DNA of 64,000 bases from NCBI RefSeq assembly GCF_002162375.1, contig NZ_CP021425.1:4295001-4359000 (forward strand), read 5' to 3'. Shown one piece after another: positions 55,203 through 63,029 of the stretch. Position numbers and translations under genes: made by a program. Under the pieces are notes generated by a model, which saw nothing but the letters and a program-made list of their open reading frames with translations, did not search any database and was not told where the DNA came from. How positions within the stretch are numbered: position 1 is the stretch's first letter; the number at the start of each line of letters is the position of its first letter. The stretch comes from Oleiphilus messinensis. Lineage in GTDB: Bacteria > Pseudomonadota > Gammaproteobacteria > Pseudomonadales > Oleiphilaceae.

Positions 55203-58200
55203 CTAATCGTAGCGCAAATCCAAAGTATAGGGGTAACTCGGATTATAAGTTTGTGGCGGTGGTGTACTGCCTTTGCGTGGACCGTCGTGACGATAGAAAC
55301 GCCCTCCACCACTGATCACAGGAGGCGCTATATGCTGACCATGGGTATGGCCAATGTTTTCAAATCGATTTACGCGACGGGATTCTGCTTCCAGCGCGTT
55401 CACCGGGAACTGGTCGTAATTACGCCCACCTGGATGCACCACATGATAGGTCCCCCCCCCAACGGATCGCCCTGTCCAGGTATCAAAGAAATCAAACACC
55501 AAAGGCGAATGAACCCCTATTGTAGGGTGCAATGCCGACCAAGGTTGCCAGGCACGGTAGCGCACGCCCGCGACAAACGTACCTTCTTCCTCGGTCGGCA
55601 CCATCGGTATCCGTTTTCCATTACAGGTGAGTACATAACGCTCTGGAGCCGAATGACGGACTTTGACCTGGAGGCGCTCCATACTGGAGTCCACGTACCG
55701 AGCAGTGCCACCTGCCGTATTTTCCTCGCCCAGGACAAACCACGGTTCCAGAGCATGTCGCAATTCAACTTGGGAACCCGCCAGCTCAAATTCACCGACT
55801 TTCGGACAGCGAAACTCGAAAAAGGCATCAAACCAATGGCTCTTGAAGGGAAAACCGGATTCCTGAAGGAAAGTTAGCACTTCCTGAAAATCAGCCCAGA
55901 GGAAATGCGGTAACATGAAGCGATCATGCAGACTGGTTCCCCAATCAACCAGTTTTTTCCGATAGGGCTTCTTCCAGAATGCAGCCACGCAAGCCCGTAA
56001 TAACAACATTTGTACCAAACTCATGTGCGCATGGGGCGGCATCTCAAAAGCACGGAATTCCAATATCCCCAAGCGTCCGGTGGAAGAATCGGGGGAGTAT
56101 AACTTATCGATGCAGAATTCACTGCGATGGGTATTCCCGGTCAAGTCAGTCAGCAAGTGTCGTAACAAACGATCAACAAGCCAGGGCTGCAGGGATTCTT
56201 CGTCCGGGAGCAGCGAGAACGCGATTTGTAGTTCATAGAGTCGTTCCACCCTTGCTTCATCAACACGAGGGGCCTGGCTGGTCGGACCAATGAATACGCC
56301 GCTGAAAAGATAGGACAGACTGGGATGGTGCTGCCAGAATGTAATCAAGCTCTGAACCAGTGATGGCCTGCGCAGCAGTGGACTATCAGCCGGTGTTCGT
56401 CCGCCAAGTGTAACGTGATTTCCGCCACCGGTTCCACTGTGTCGCCCATCCAACATGAACTTTTCAGTACCCAACCGGCACATACGGGCCTCTTCATAGA
56501 GGGTTTCTGTGATGCTTTTCAGTTCCTGCCAATTGCTGGCTGGCTGAATATTCACTTCGATCACACCGGGATCTGGCGTCACTGCCAATTTCTCCAGGCG
56601 CGGATCATAAGGTGGTGTATAACCCTCGATACGCACTGGAAGTTTCAAGCGATTAGCGGCATGACCGATCGCATCAAGCAATGTCACATACTCTTCCAGA
56701 GTGGATACGGGCGGCATGAAAACGTATAAATAGCCATCACGGGCTTCTGTACAGATAGCGGTATGTATTTCCATCGCCGCTAAAGGCGTAGAAACAGCCT
56801 TGCGGATTGGTCTCAGTTCCTGAGGCAATGGTGCAAACGGATCACGTTCGTGAACTTCAAACTCGTCACTGAGTTCCTGCGCAGATAAACTTGCCAAAGG
56901 CAGGCGCAAACCGAGGGGAGAGTTTCCGGATACGAGGTAGAGGGCACCGGAACGAAACCGCCATAAACAGGTCTGCCAGCTCTGCGTGACCTGATTTAGC
57001 GCGATTGGCAAACAATATCCAACCGCATTATTGAGCCCTTGCTCATATATTTTCGCCAGAGTCCTGCGTGCCAGCGACTCGTGATCCCGGTCATCCACTT
57101 CATCTACCGGGATGCCACCTTGCTGCCATAGCGTTTGGAACGGGTCTTCATAACAGGGTTGAACAGCGGTGTCCGAAAGGCCGATTTGTTTACAAAACTC
57201 CACCATTAATGCACGGGCGTCTTCAGGTTTAGCATTGTGCTCCAGGGTATCTTTCGGCCCCTGCCAAAGTGGAACTCCATCCTTACGCCAATAGAGCGAA
57301 TAGTTCCAGCGTGGTAATGGCTCTCCCGGATACCACTTGCCCTGGCCATAATGCACAAATCCGTTATTGGCATAGCGTTTTGCCAAGCGCTCGGATAACT
57401 GGAACGCTAAACGCCGCTTTTCCTCGCCATCCGCATCGGTATTCCACTGTGCGGACTCCATATCATCAATCGATACGAAGGTTGGTTCACCCCCCATGGT
57501 CAACCGGATATCCTCTTCTTCGAGAATATCATCAACAAAATTCCCGAGCGCATCAATATCATCCCAATCATGCTCTGAGAACGGTTTAGTAACTCTGGGG
57601 TCTTCTTTGATTCGGGTCACTTCATTACTGTAACCAAATTCAACCTCGCATGGATCCAGGGCTCCGGTAATCGGCGCGGAATCCACGGGATCTGGTGTGC
57701 AACTCAACGGGATATGGCCTTCCGATGCAAACAGACCCGATGTGGGATCCAACCCCAACCAACCGGCCCCGGGTACATAGACTTCGGTCCAGGCATGCAG
57801 GTCTGTAAAGTCCGTTTCAGGCCCACTTGGCCCGTCGAGTGACTTTTGATCAGCAGTTAACTGCACCAGATAGCCAGAAACAAATCGAGCCGCCAAGCCT
57901 AAATGGCGGCAGAGCTGAACCAGTAACCAAGCCGAGTCGCGGCAACTCCCCCACTTCGATTTGAGTGTTTCCTCCGGCGTTTGTACCCCCGGTTCGAGGC
58001 GCACGGTATAATTGATGTCTTCCCAGAGCTTACGATTTATTTCGACCAGGAAATCATTAATTCGTTGTTTGGATCGACTCACCTTGCTGAGGTAGAGATC
58101 GAATTCCTTGCCCCATTTTTTCGCTTCCAGAAACGGACGAAGCTGAACCTTGAGACTATCGGGATATTTAAATGGATAGTGTTCAGCATACTCTTCCACA

Positions 58201-58481
58201 AAAAAGTCAAAAGGATTATAAGGCGTCATATCTGCAACCAGATCAACATCGACCCTTAATTCCGCAGCTTTCTCAGGAAAAACAAGTCGCGCCATATAGT
58301 TCGAGAACGGATCCTGAACCCAATTGAGGAAATGATTTTTCGGTTGGACGTTCAGGCTGTAACTGAGAATGGGTGTCCGGCAATGCGGTGCTGGCCTCAA
58401 ACGTACCGTATGGGGTGACATATGAATCAACCGGTCATAGGTGTAGACGGTTGAATGCCGAATTCCGACCAAAATACTCAT
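55203..58481 (-). CDS. Transglutaminase-like and DUF2126 amidoligase fusion
   Basis: A 1092-residue two-part protein. The N-terminal third has the transglutaminase N and core domains (IRHSTVYTYDRLIHMSPHTV; Cys180 in KWGSCRDSAWL; His in DLHAWTEVYV; Asp in LDPTSG). The remaining two-thirds is DUF2126, related to glutamate-cysteine-ligase-type amidoligases (IRLTMGGEPTFVSIDD, GQGKWYPGEPLPRW, FMLDGRHSGTGGGNHVTLGG and LEFRAFEMPPHAHMSL). It would thus both cut and form amide bonds. It follows the Anbu gene by about 80 bases and is coupled to the fusion gene after it. Both catalytic cores appear intact. Confidence 0.94.
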   Translation of the reverse strand: MSILVGIRHSTVYTYDRLIHMSPHTVRLRPAPHCRTPILSYSLNVQPKNHFLNWVQDPFSNYMARLVFPEKAAELRVDVDLVADMTPYNPFDFFVEEYAEHYPFKYPDSLKVQLRPFLEAKKWGKEFDLYLSKVSRSKQRINDFLVEINRKLWEDINYTVRLEPGVQTPEETLKSKWGSCRDSAWLLVQLCRHLGLAARFVSGYLVQLTADQKSLDGPSGPETDFTDLHAWTEVYVPGAGWLGLDPTSGLFASEGHIPLSCTPDPVDSAPITGALDPCEVEFGYSNEVTRIKEDPRVTKPFSEHDWDDIDALGNFVDDILEEEDIRLTMGGEPTFVSIDDMESAQWNTDADGEEKRRLAFQLSERLAKRYANNGFVHYGQGKWYPGEPLPRWNYSLYWRKDGVPLWQGPKDTLEHNAKPEDARALMVEFCKQIGLSDTAVQPCYEDPFQTLWQQGGIPVDEVDDRDHESLARRTLAKIYEQGLNNAVGYCLPIALNQVTQSWQTCLWRFRSGALYLVSGNSPLGLRLPLASLSAQELSDEFEVHERDPFAPLPQELRPIRKAVSTPLAAMEIHTAICTEARDGYLYVFMPPVSTLEEYVTLLDAIGHAANRLKLPVRIEGYTPPYDPRLEKLAVTPDPGVIEVNIQPASNWQELKSITETLYEEARMCRLGTEKFMLDGRHSGTGGGNHVTLGGRTPADSPLLRRPSLVQSLITFWQHHPSLSYLFSGVFIGPTSQAPRVDEARVERLYELQIAFSLLPDEESLQPWLVDRLLRHLLTDLTGNTHRSEFCIDKLYSPDSSTGRLGILEFRAFEMPPHAHMSLVQMLLLRACVAAFWKKPYRKKLVDWGTSLHDRFMLPHFLWADFQEVLTFLQESGFPFKSHWFDAFFEFRCPKVGEFELAGSQVELRHALEPWFVLGEENTAGGTARYVDSSMERLQVKVRHSAPERYVLTCNGKRIPMVPTEEEGTFVAGVRYRAWQPWSALHPTIGVHSPLVFDFFDTWTGRSVGGGTYHVVHPGGRNYDQFPVNALEAESRRVNRFENIGHTHGQHIAPPVISGGGRFYRHDGPRKGSTPPPQTYNPSYPYTLDLRYD

Positions 58482-58562
58482 CCATTAGCTCCTTAAAGAG
58501 TCAGATTAACGCGCAAGGGCCCAGTCCCCCAAAACGGTTTTTATGGTTACGTAATAACCGCC

Positions 58563-59324
58563 TTACTTATCATTTTTTTCCCAGTCAAATAACGGAAGAT
58601 CGTTAAATAACTCCATAAGTCCCTCACCCCAACGTTTGCGCATCGAAGAATAATAGGGTGAGTTCTGTTTATAATGCATGACATGTGCCGGTTCCAGTTT
58701 GTCTTTCTCATAAATCATCAAATCAAACGGCGGCGCGACCGACAGATTACTGCGCATTGTCGAATCCAGAGAAACCAGAGCGCAACGAGCGGCCGCCTCT
58801 AGACTGGTATTTCTTTTGATGACCCGATCCAGTATCGGCTTCCCGTACTTCGTTTCACCAATCTGCAGAAATGGTGAATACGGCGAATTCTGGATAAAAT
58901 TACCTTCAGGATAGACCATAAAGATCTGACAGGGCTCACCGATTATTTGCCCCCCGAGTATAAAGGTACAATCGAAATTCGCAGCCTGATTCAAATCGCG
59001 CTCGTAATAATTTTTGAGTTTAACAGCCAGCGTACCCAGATATTTTGCCGCTTCATTCATATCCTTACACACAGCAAAGCTACCCACGGGCTTTTCACCT
59101 TCAGCCAGATCCAGGTCGTGTTTCAAATCCTGCTCGATTTGATGCACCACAGCCTGAGTCGTTGCAAGATTCCCTGAGGTGAGAAGTGTAAAAAAGCCTT
59201 TATCGGGAACTGAAAAAGAAAACATTTTGGGGTACGTATTCACATTATCGACACCGGCATTGGTGCGCGAATCAGAAGCCAATACCAAACCGCTATCAAC
59301 CGCAATTGCAAGACAGTAAGTCAT
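58563..59324 (-). CDS. Anbu-type bacterial proteasome homologue
   Basis: A 253-residue Ntn hydrolase of the Anbu family, ancestral-like proteasome subunit. After removal of Met1, Thr becomes the N-terminal nucleophile (MTYCLAIAVDSG); the expected Asp17 (ASDSRTNAG) and a Lys near residue 32 (YPKMFSF) are in place. DCTFILGGQIIGEP-like FDCTFILGGQIIG and VSLDSTMRSNLSVAPPFDL complete the fold. Anbu genes sit with ATP-grasp, alpha-E and transglutaminase genes in many proteobacteria. Here it is the first gene of the operon; AGG lies seven bases before ATG. Its substrate in the cell is unknown. Confidence 0.94.
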   Translation of the reverse strand: MTYCLAIAVDSGLVLASDSRTNAGVDNVNTYPKMFSFSVPDKGFFTLLTSGNLATTQAVVHQIEQDLKHDLDLAEGEKPVGSFAVCKDMNEAAKYLGTLAVKLKNYYERDLNQAANFDCTFILGGQIIGEPCQIFMVYPEGNFIQNSPYSPFLQIGETKYGKPILDRVIKRNTSLEAAARCALVSLDSTMRSNLSVAPPFDLMIYEKDKLEPAHVMHYKQNSPYYSSMRKRWGEGLMELFNDLPLFDWEKNDK

Positions 59325-59702
59325 AAAGAACCTAGATGAGACTGAAGACGAATATGTTTACCAAGGGATTTGTAACCGGTATTTGCACTTCGACCCGGAT
59401 ACGTTCGCCGATGAGATTAAACGATCATAGGATCAACCAGACTATGTTGCAATAGATCTTGCAGGTTTGAATCATGAATGGTGAGGGTCAACAACGACAG
59501 GTTTAAATGCAATCCGCACAACAATTAATCAGCAATGACTATTTACGCACAACTCAGGTGCACAAATACCCATTTAGAACTACCTCACTAGCACTACACA
59601 ACAGTTCGCACCTCTTTTCCCTGGGGAAAAGATTACGTATCTCACTGTTTTATTGTAAGAAATAATTCATTTTTCAGACATAAACCAAAGTACACACCAT
59701 GA
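59325..59702. other. Non-coding start of the Anbu/small-gene divergent region
   Basis: About 380 bases upstream of the Anbu operon without a called gene. It should contain the operon promoter, but I see no strong -35/-10 pair. Short frames here (for example from 59699) lack ribosome binding sites. Confidence 0.4.
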
Positions 59703-59718
59703 TGGCACACGCTATGCA
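59703..59718 (+). promoter_or_regulatory. Sigma-54-like -24/-12 promoter motif
   Basis: TGGCAC, five bases, then ATGCA gives GG and GC elements at the exact spacing of sigma-54 promoters (consensus TGGCAC-N5-TTGCA, one base different in the -12 box). It points along the plus strand toward the 37-codon gene 250 bases away. No enhancer-binding protein gene is nearby. Confidence 0.45.
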
Positions 59719-59968
59719 AAGTACTACACAACGACCGCATCAAACGCCGGAAGTATCAGACCGGATGTGAGAGACCTAAACAAATAGCTGAAGACAGTCT
59801 CTGCACACCATTTCTGACTCGCAATAGCGATTGATAGGTTTAACGACTTTAACCAGGTCGTCAGTTGAAGCCTGACCACCGAGTCTGGCCTCATCTCAAT
59901 ATGGCAGCGGGGTTAAATTTTAAAACAAACGAAATAACCAAAACTATCGAGAAGAAAGGAGACAGACC

Positions 59969-60082
59969 ATGTCTAAAGCATCTCACAGCGACAGCGTACT
60001 TTTTAAATTAACTCATGCCTACGAAGAAGTTCTCGTAAAGGATATGAAAGATTACTTTGACTGGATGTACTTTGCGAACTAG
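59969..60082 (+). CDS. Unlisted 37-residue small protein gene
   Basis: ATG at 59969, TAG at 60080-60082. The ribosome binding site AAAGGAGA at 59956-59963 is the strongest in the window, with a good spacing of five to six bases. The peptide begins MSKASHSDSVLFKLTHAY and ends VKDMKDYFDWMYFAN: a polar N-terminus, an amphipathic middle and an aromatic C-terminus. No membrane helix. It lies on the opposite strand from the Anbu/amidoligase operon and has its own hairpins downstream. The last five residues MYFAN also end the PQQ precursor PqqA, but the Glu-x3-Tyr motif of PqqA is absent and no pqq gene is present, so this is not called PqqA. Function unknown. Confidence 0.65.
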   Translation: MSKASHSDSVLFKLTHAYEEVLVKDMKDYFDWMYFAN

Positions 60083-60376
60083 GCATCACGAATCATTTGA
60101 TCGGCAGAACGGATTCTGAAGATCAATGCTACAACCTCAAAAAGCGCACAATAAACCGCTTATGCGGTCTCAAAACCTAATCGGTTTTTAACACTGAGTC
60201 GCTGGCGCGGAAAACCCGCCCGGCGACACTCAATGCTCAATAACGCAGGATTCACTTTTTAAGCATGGAAGGGCAAGGCTGGAACGGAACGGAATCATCC
60301 CCCCCGCAAGGACTTCCGCCTCTTCCAGGGAATGGAATACTACGGCTACACCCAGGGAGGTAACGGATGTCACTAA
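60083..60376. other. Gap between the small gene and DUF2325 gene
   Basis: About 290 bases with hairpins but no supported gene. Frames at 60265 and 60332 (the latter ends one base before the DUF2325 stop) lack ribosome binding sites. A larger imperfect hairpin built on GTCGC and GGCGAC sits near 60195-60230. Confidence 0.5.
60155..60189 (+). terminator. Tandem hairpins after the small gene
   Basis: ACCGC-TTAT-GCGGT (60155-60168) is followed by AAAACC-TAATC-GGTTTT (60172-60188) and a short T run. The second, AT-ended hairpin has the look of a weak rho-independent terminator on the plus strand. Confidence 0.55.
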
Positions 60377-61702
60377 TCAGGGACTACTGACCGGAAACGC
60401 ATCATGCAATCCTTTAGAGAACGAGGACAAACTCGCGTGAGGTATAAGCACCAATTTTTTATCAAAACGATCACAGTATCGTTTAACGCGGTAGTATGCG
60501 TCGTGGCTGACACAATTCAACGGGCAAAAGACGACATCAGCTCGGGAAAGTACTGCATTTAAATGCAAACGACTCTCCTCCAACCCACCATCGTGGCACA
60601 TCAATTCACCGTTATTTTTTTCCACCAATGCACGTAGCGACGGATACTGACCTGAACGCCCACCAACATACAAAATCCGTTGCCCGTTAAGGTCTTTAAA
60701 CGGGCATCCCCTCTGTCCCTGACCAGAGCATGGATTGCCAGGTTCGCTACGCAACCAGTCCGCCAGAACATCTTCCAGAATACTTAATTCACCATCTTTT
60801 TCCTTAACAACAATTTGCAATCGGCAGCGTTCTTCATCTGCCGCAATGCGCTGCAATTCACTTTGTTGAAACTTTTGCTCCAGTGTCCGCATACGTTCCG
60901 AAGTCGTAAAAAGATTCTCTGCCAGATTCTCACTGACAGCTTCCAGTTGGGTCACGCGAGAATGACTTTCCAAATTGGCTACACGAGCATTAGCAGCACT
61001 GAGATCCGCCTTCAACACTCGTGCTTGAAGCACTTCTTCTTGCAAAGACCGGATTTCGCCCTCAAGATCCGCTATTCGCTCCTGTAATCTGCAAACATAT
61101 TGCGCATTCTCATCTGTTTTCTCATTAAGATTCTTGCGCAATGTTGCCATTTCCCGAAGATCCGTTCGAATTGAAGCTCCCGACAAATGCGATAGCATGT
61201 GGACTTCACCAAATACGGGCTGGAACAACGCCTCAGAACACAACGGATGGGTGATCAGAGACCAATAAGCTCCTGCAATATTGCCGTCTTGAACCGCTTT
61301 ACGCCAAAGTGTTTTCAATGCCTCTTCAGAATCCGCTCGAGCGAATAGACGTATCTGACGCGAGTACTTTTTATCCAGCAATTTGTTCAAATGACGAATA
61401 GGTGCAGACTGCTCTTGAGCAGATGAAACAAATGTACAATGCAACATGTAATCCGTCACAGGTCCATCACATTCTATCCGGTACTTCCTCGCGATTTGCC
61501 TAAGCTCGACCAATGTTGCACAGGTACCAATTACACTGCAATGATACATTCTGTTTAGCTGCCAAAGTTTTGCTCGCTTTTTTGACCCCGGAGCACTAAC
61601 GCCATGAGCCCCACGGTCGAGTGAATGCTTCGAAAATGGCTGTATTTCAGCGTTTCCAGCGGAGTCGATTCTTCCTGAATTAAGTTTATCAAGTTCACAC
61701 AT
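60377..61702 (-). CDS. DUF2325 domain protein, coiled-coil, Fur-controlled
   Basis: A 441-residue protein. A Cys/His-bearing N-terminal part (about 40-170, with YHCSVIGTCATLVELR) precedes a long coiled coil (about 195-330) and a C-terminal DUF2325 domain (about 350-430: ILYVGGRSGQYPSLRALVEK, HDGGLEESR, DVVFCPLNCVSHDAYYRVK). The start ATG at 61702 has AGGAGCAGGG upstream. The frame runs 39 codons further, but that would place the Fur box inside the gene, so the shorter start is preferred. DUF2325 proteins have no settled function and often accompany iron or metal homeostasis genes. Iron control is inferred from the site. Confidence 0.85.
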   Translation of the reverse strand: MCELDKLNSGRIDSAGNAEIQPFSKHSLDRGAHGVSAPGSKKRAKLWQLNRMYHCSVIGTCATLVELRQIARKYRIECDGPVTDYMLHCTFVSSAQEQSAPIRHLNKLLDKKYSRQIRLFARADSEEALKTLWRKAVQDGNIAGAYWSLITHPLCSEALFQPVFGEVHMLSHLSGASIRTDLREMATLRKNLNEKTDENAQYVCRLQERIADLEGEIRSLQEEVLQARVLKADLSAANARVANLESHSRVTQLEAVSENLAENLFTTSERMRTLEQKFQQSELQRIAADEERCRLQIVVKEKDGELSILEDVLADWLRSEPGNPCSGQGQRGCPFKDLNGQRILYVGGRSGQYPSLRALVEKNNGELMCHDGGLEESRLHLNAVLSRADVVFCPLNCVSHDAYYRVKRYCDRFDKKLVLIPHASLSSFSKGLHDAFPVSSP

Positions 61703-61755
61703 GACCCTGCTCCTGATCAAATTAGACAACGGGAATTGGCACCAAGGCCAAAAAC

Positions 61756-61774
61756 CATAATGATAATCATTATC
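61756..61774. promoter_or_regulatory. Near-perfect Fur box
   Basis: CATAATGATAATCATTATC differs from the 19-base Fur consensus GATAATGATAATCATTATC only at the first base. It lies 54 bases upstream of the DUF2325 start and 128 bases from the divergent nadM start, so iron could repress either, more likely the nearer DUF2325 gene. Confidence 0.85.
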
Positions 61775-61823
61775 ATATATATTGCAAGCCTGGAGTAACT
61801 GTATAAATATCCACTTCACAACT

Positions 61824-61842
61824 TAGTGTCTTTATGTCACTA
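61824..61842. promoter_or_regulatory. Interrupted palindrome upstream of nadM
   Basis: TAGTG (61824-61828), nine bases, then CACTA (61838-61842). Placement in the leader of an NAD-salvage gene is where an NrtR-type repressor site could sit, but I cannot confirm identity. A second dyad AACTGG-AAAGA-CCAGTT follows at 61853-61869. Confidence 0.35.
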
Positions 61843-61901
61843 TACTATCACCAACTGGAAAGACCAGTTCCCAATCATTCTACTGCAAGGGGTTTGCAGC
61901 A

Positions 61902-62942
61902 ATGGAAAGCCAATTTCAATTTGATTTTCTCGTATTTATCGGGCGCTTCCAGCCCTTTCATGATGGTCACTTAGCCGTTCTGAAAGAAGGTCTCAATCGT
62001 AGCCAAAACGTAATTGTTCTTTGTGGCTCTGCACATCAACCCAGAAGCACAAGAAACCCATGGATCTTCCAGGAAAGGCAATTCATGATCCGATCCTGCC
62101 TTACCGAAACGGAGTCCGGCCGGGTTCATATTGCGCCATTAATGGACTGCCAATATAACGATGAGGCATGGGTTAGAAATGTGCAAAAAACAGTTCAAGG
62201 TTTGGTCACAGCCCATTTTAATCAGCCCCACCGCCCAGCCAGAGTCGGGTTAATTGGACATCAAAAAGATCACAGCTCCTACTACCTGAAACTATTTCCA
62301 CAATGGGGCTCGGTGTCAGTTATCAATCAGAACGGCATCAATGCCACAGACATCCGAAATACATTGCTCCGTGAAGACCCTCCGGGGGGCTACCCTGATT
62401 TACCGAAAGGCATTGCATCATACCTCGCAGAATTTCGGGATAATGAAGACTTCAAGAACTTGCAAAAAGAGCATAGTTTTATCGAAACCTACAAAAGCGG
62501 CTGGAAAGAAGCCCCCTACCCGCCCACATTTGTTACGGTTGACGCCTTAGTCATACAGAGCGGGCATATCCTGCTGGTAGAACGAAAAGCCCGCCCCGGG
62601 CGTGGCCTGATGGCACTTCCGGGAGGCTTTATTGATGGACATGAAACCTTGGAGAATGCATGCCTGCGGGAGCTACGGGAAGAAACGCGATTAAAAGTGC
62701 CTGAACCCGTCCTCAGAGGGTCGATCAAGGACAGAGCTGTATTTGATGACCCACACCGATCAGCCCGTGGCCGGACCATTACCCATGCATTCTATTTTGA
62801 GCTGGAGCCCCGTGCGGAGCTCCCGAAAGTAAAGGGAGGTGATGATGCAGCCTCGGCATTCTGGCTACCTTTGGCCGACCTGGATCCCGGGAAACTATTT
62901 GAAGATCACTACTTTATTATTCAAAAAATGACTGGCTTCTAA
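61902..62942 (+). CDS. nadM: Bifunctional NMN adenylyltransferase / Nudix ADP-ribose hydrolase
   Basis: A 346-residue two-domain enzyme. The N-terminal nucleotidyltransferase (about 1-190) makes NAD from NMN and ATP: FIGRFQPFHDGHL with the H-x-G-H motif as HDGH at 20-23, and STRNPWIFQERQFM. The C-terminal Nudix domain (about 205-340) has the Nudix box GGFIDGHETLENACLRELRE at about 241-260, followed by EET, and would split ADP-ribose or a related compound. Length and order match the bifunctional NadM-Nudix proteins. It is followed after 87 bases by the nicotinamide phosphoribosyltransferase gene, giving a complete route from nicotinamide to NAD. Confidence 0.95.
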   Translation: MESQFQFDFLVFIGRFQPFHDGHLAVLKEGLNRSQNVIVLCGSAHQPRSTRNPWIFQERQFMIRSCLTETESGRVHIAPLMDCQYNDEAWVRNVQKTVQGLVTAHFNQPHRPARVGLIGHQKDHSSYYLKLFPQWGSVSVINQNGINATDIRNTLLREDPPGGYPDLPKGIASYLAEFRDNEDFKNLQKEHSFIETYKSGWKEAPYPPTFVTVDALVIQSGHILLVERKARPGRGLMALPGGFIDGHETLENACLRELREETRLKVPEPVLRGSIKDRAVFDDPHRSARGRTITHAFYFELEPRAELPKVKGGDDAASAFWLPLADLDPGKLFEDHYFIIQKMTGF

Positions 62943-63011
62943 GCCTGGATGACTTGGTAACGACCAAGCGTATGTGTGCCTAAGGGAAAGACCCTGCGGT
63001 GAAAACCTGAA

Positions 63012-63029
63012 ATTTGGAGGAGCTCCAAA
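63012..63029 (+). promoter_or_regulatory. Hairpin over the nadV ribosome binding site
   Basis: TTTGGAG (63013-63019), loop GAG, CTCCAAA (63023-63029) form a perfect seven-base stem. It contains the GGAGGAG Shine-Dalgarno and ends directly at the ATG. In the folded state the ribosome site is buried. Confidence 0.7.

Noticed and set aside
59969-60082. Interpretation of the small peptide as PqqA
   Set aside because: Only the last five residues agree; the Glu-x3-Tyr cross-link motif is missing and no pqqB-E genes are present.
60265-60376. Tiny Gly/Tyr- and Gly/Pro-rich frames that could be modified-peptide precursors
   Set aside because: No ribosome binding site at usable spacing and no modifying enzyme next to them on that strand.
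61703-61819. N-terminal 39-codon extension of the DUF2325 gene
   Set aside because: It would put the Fur box inside the coding region and lacks a ribosome binding site, whereas the ATG at 61702 has one.
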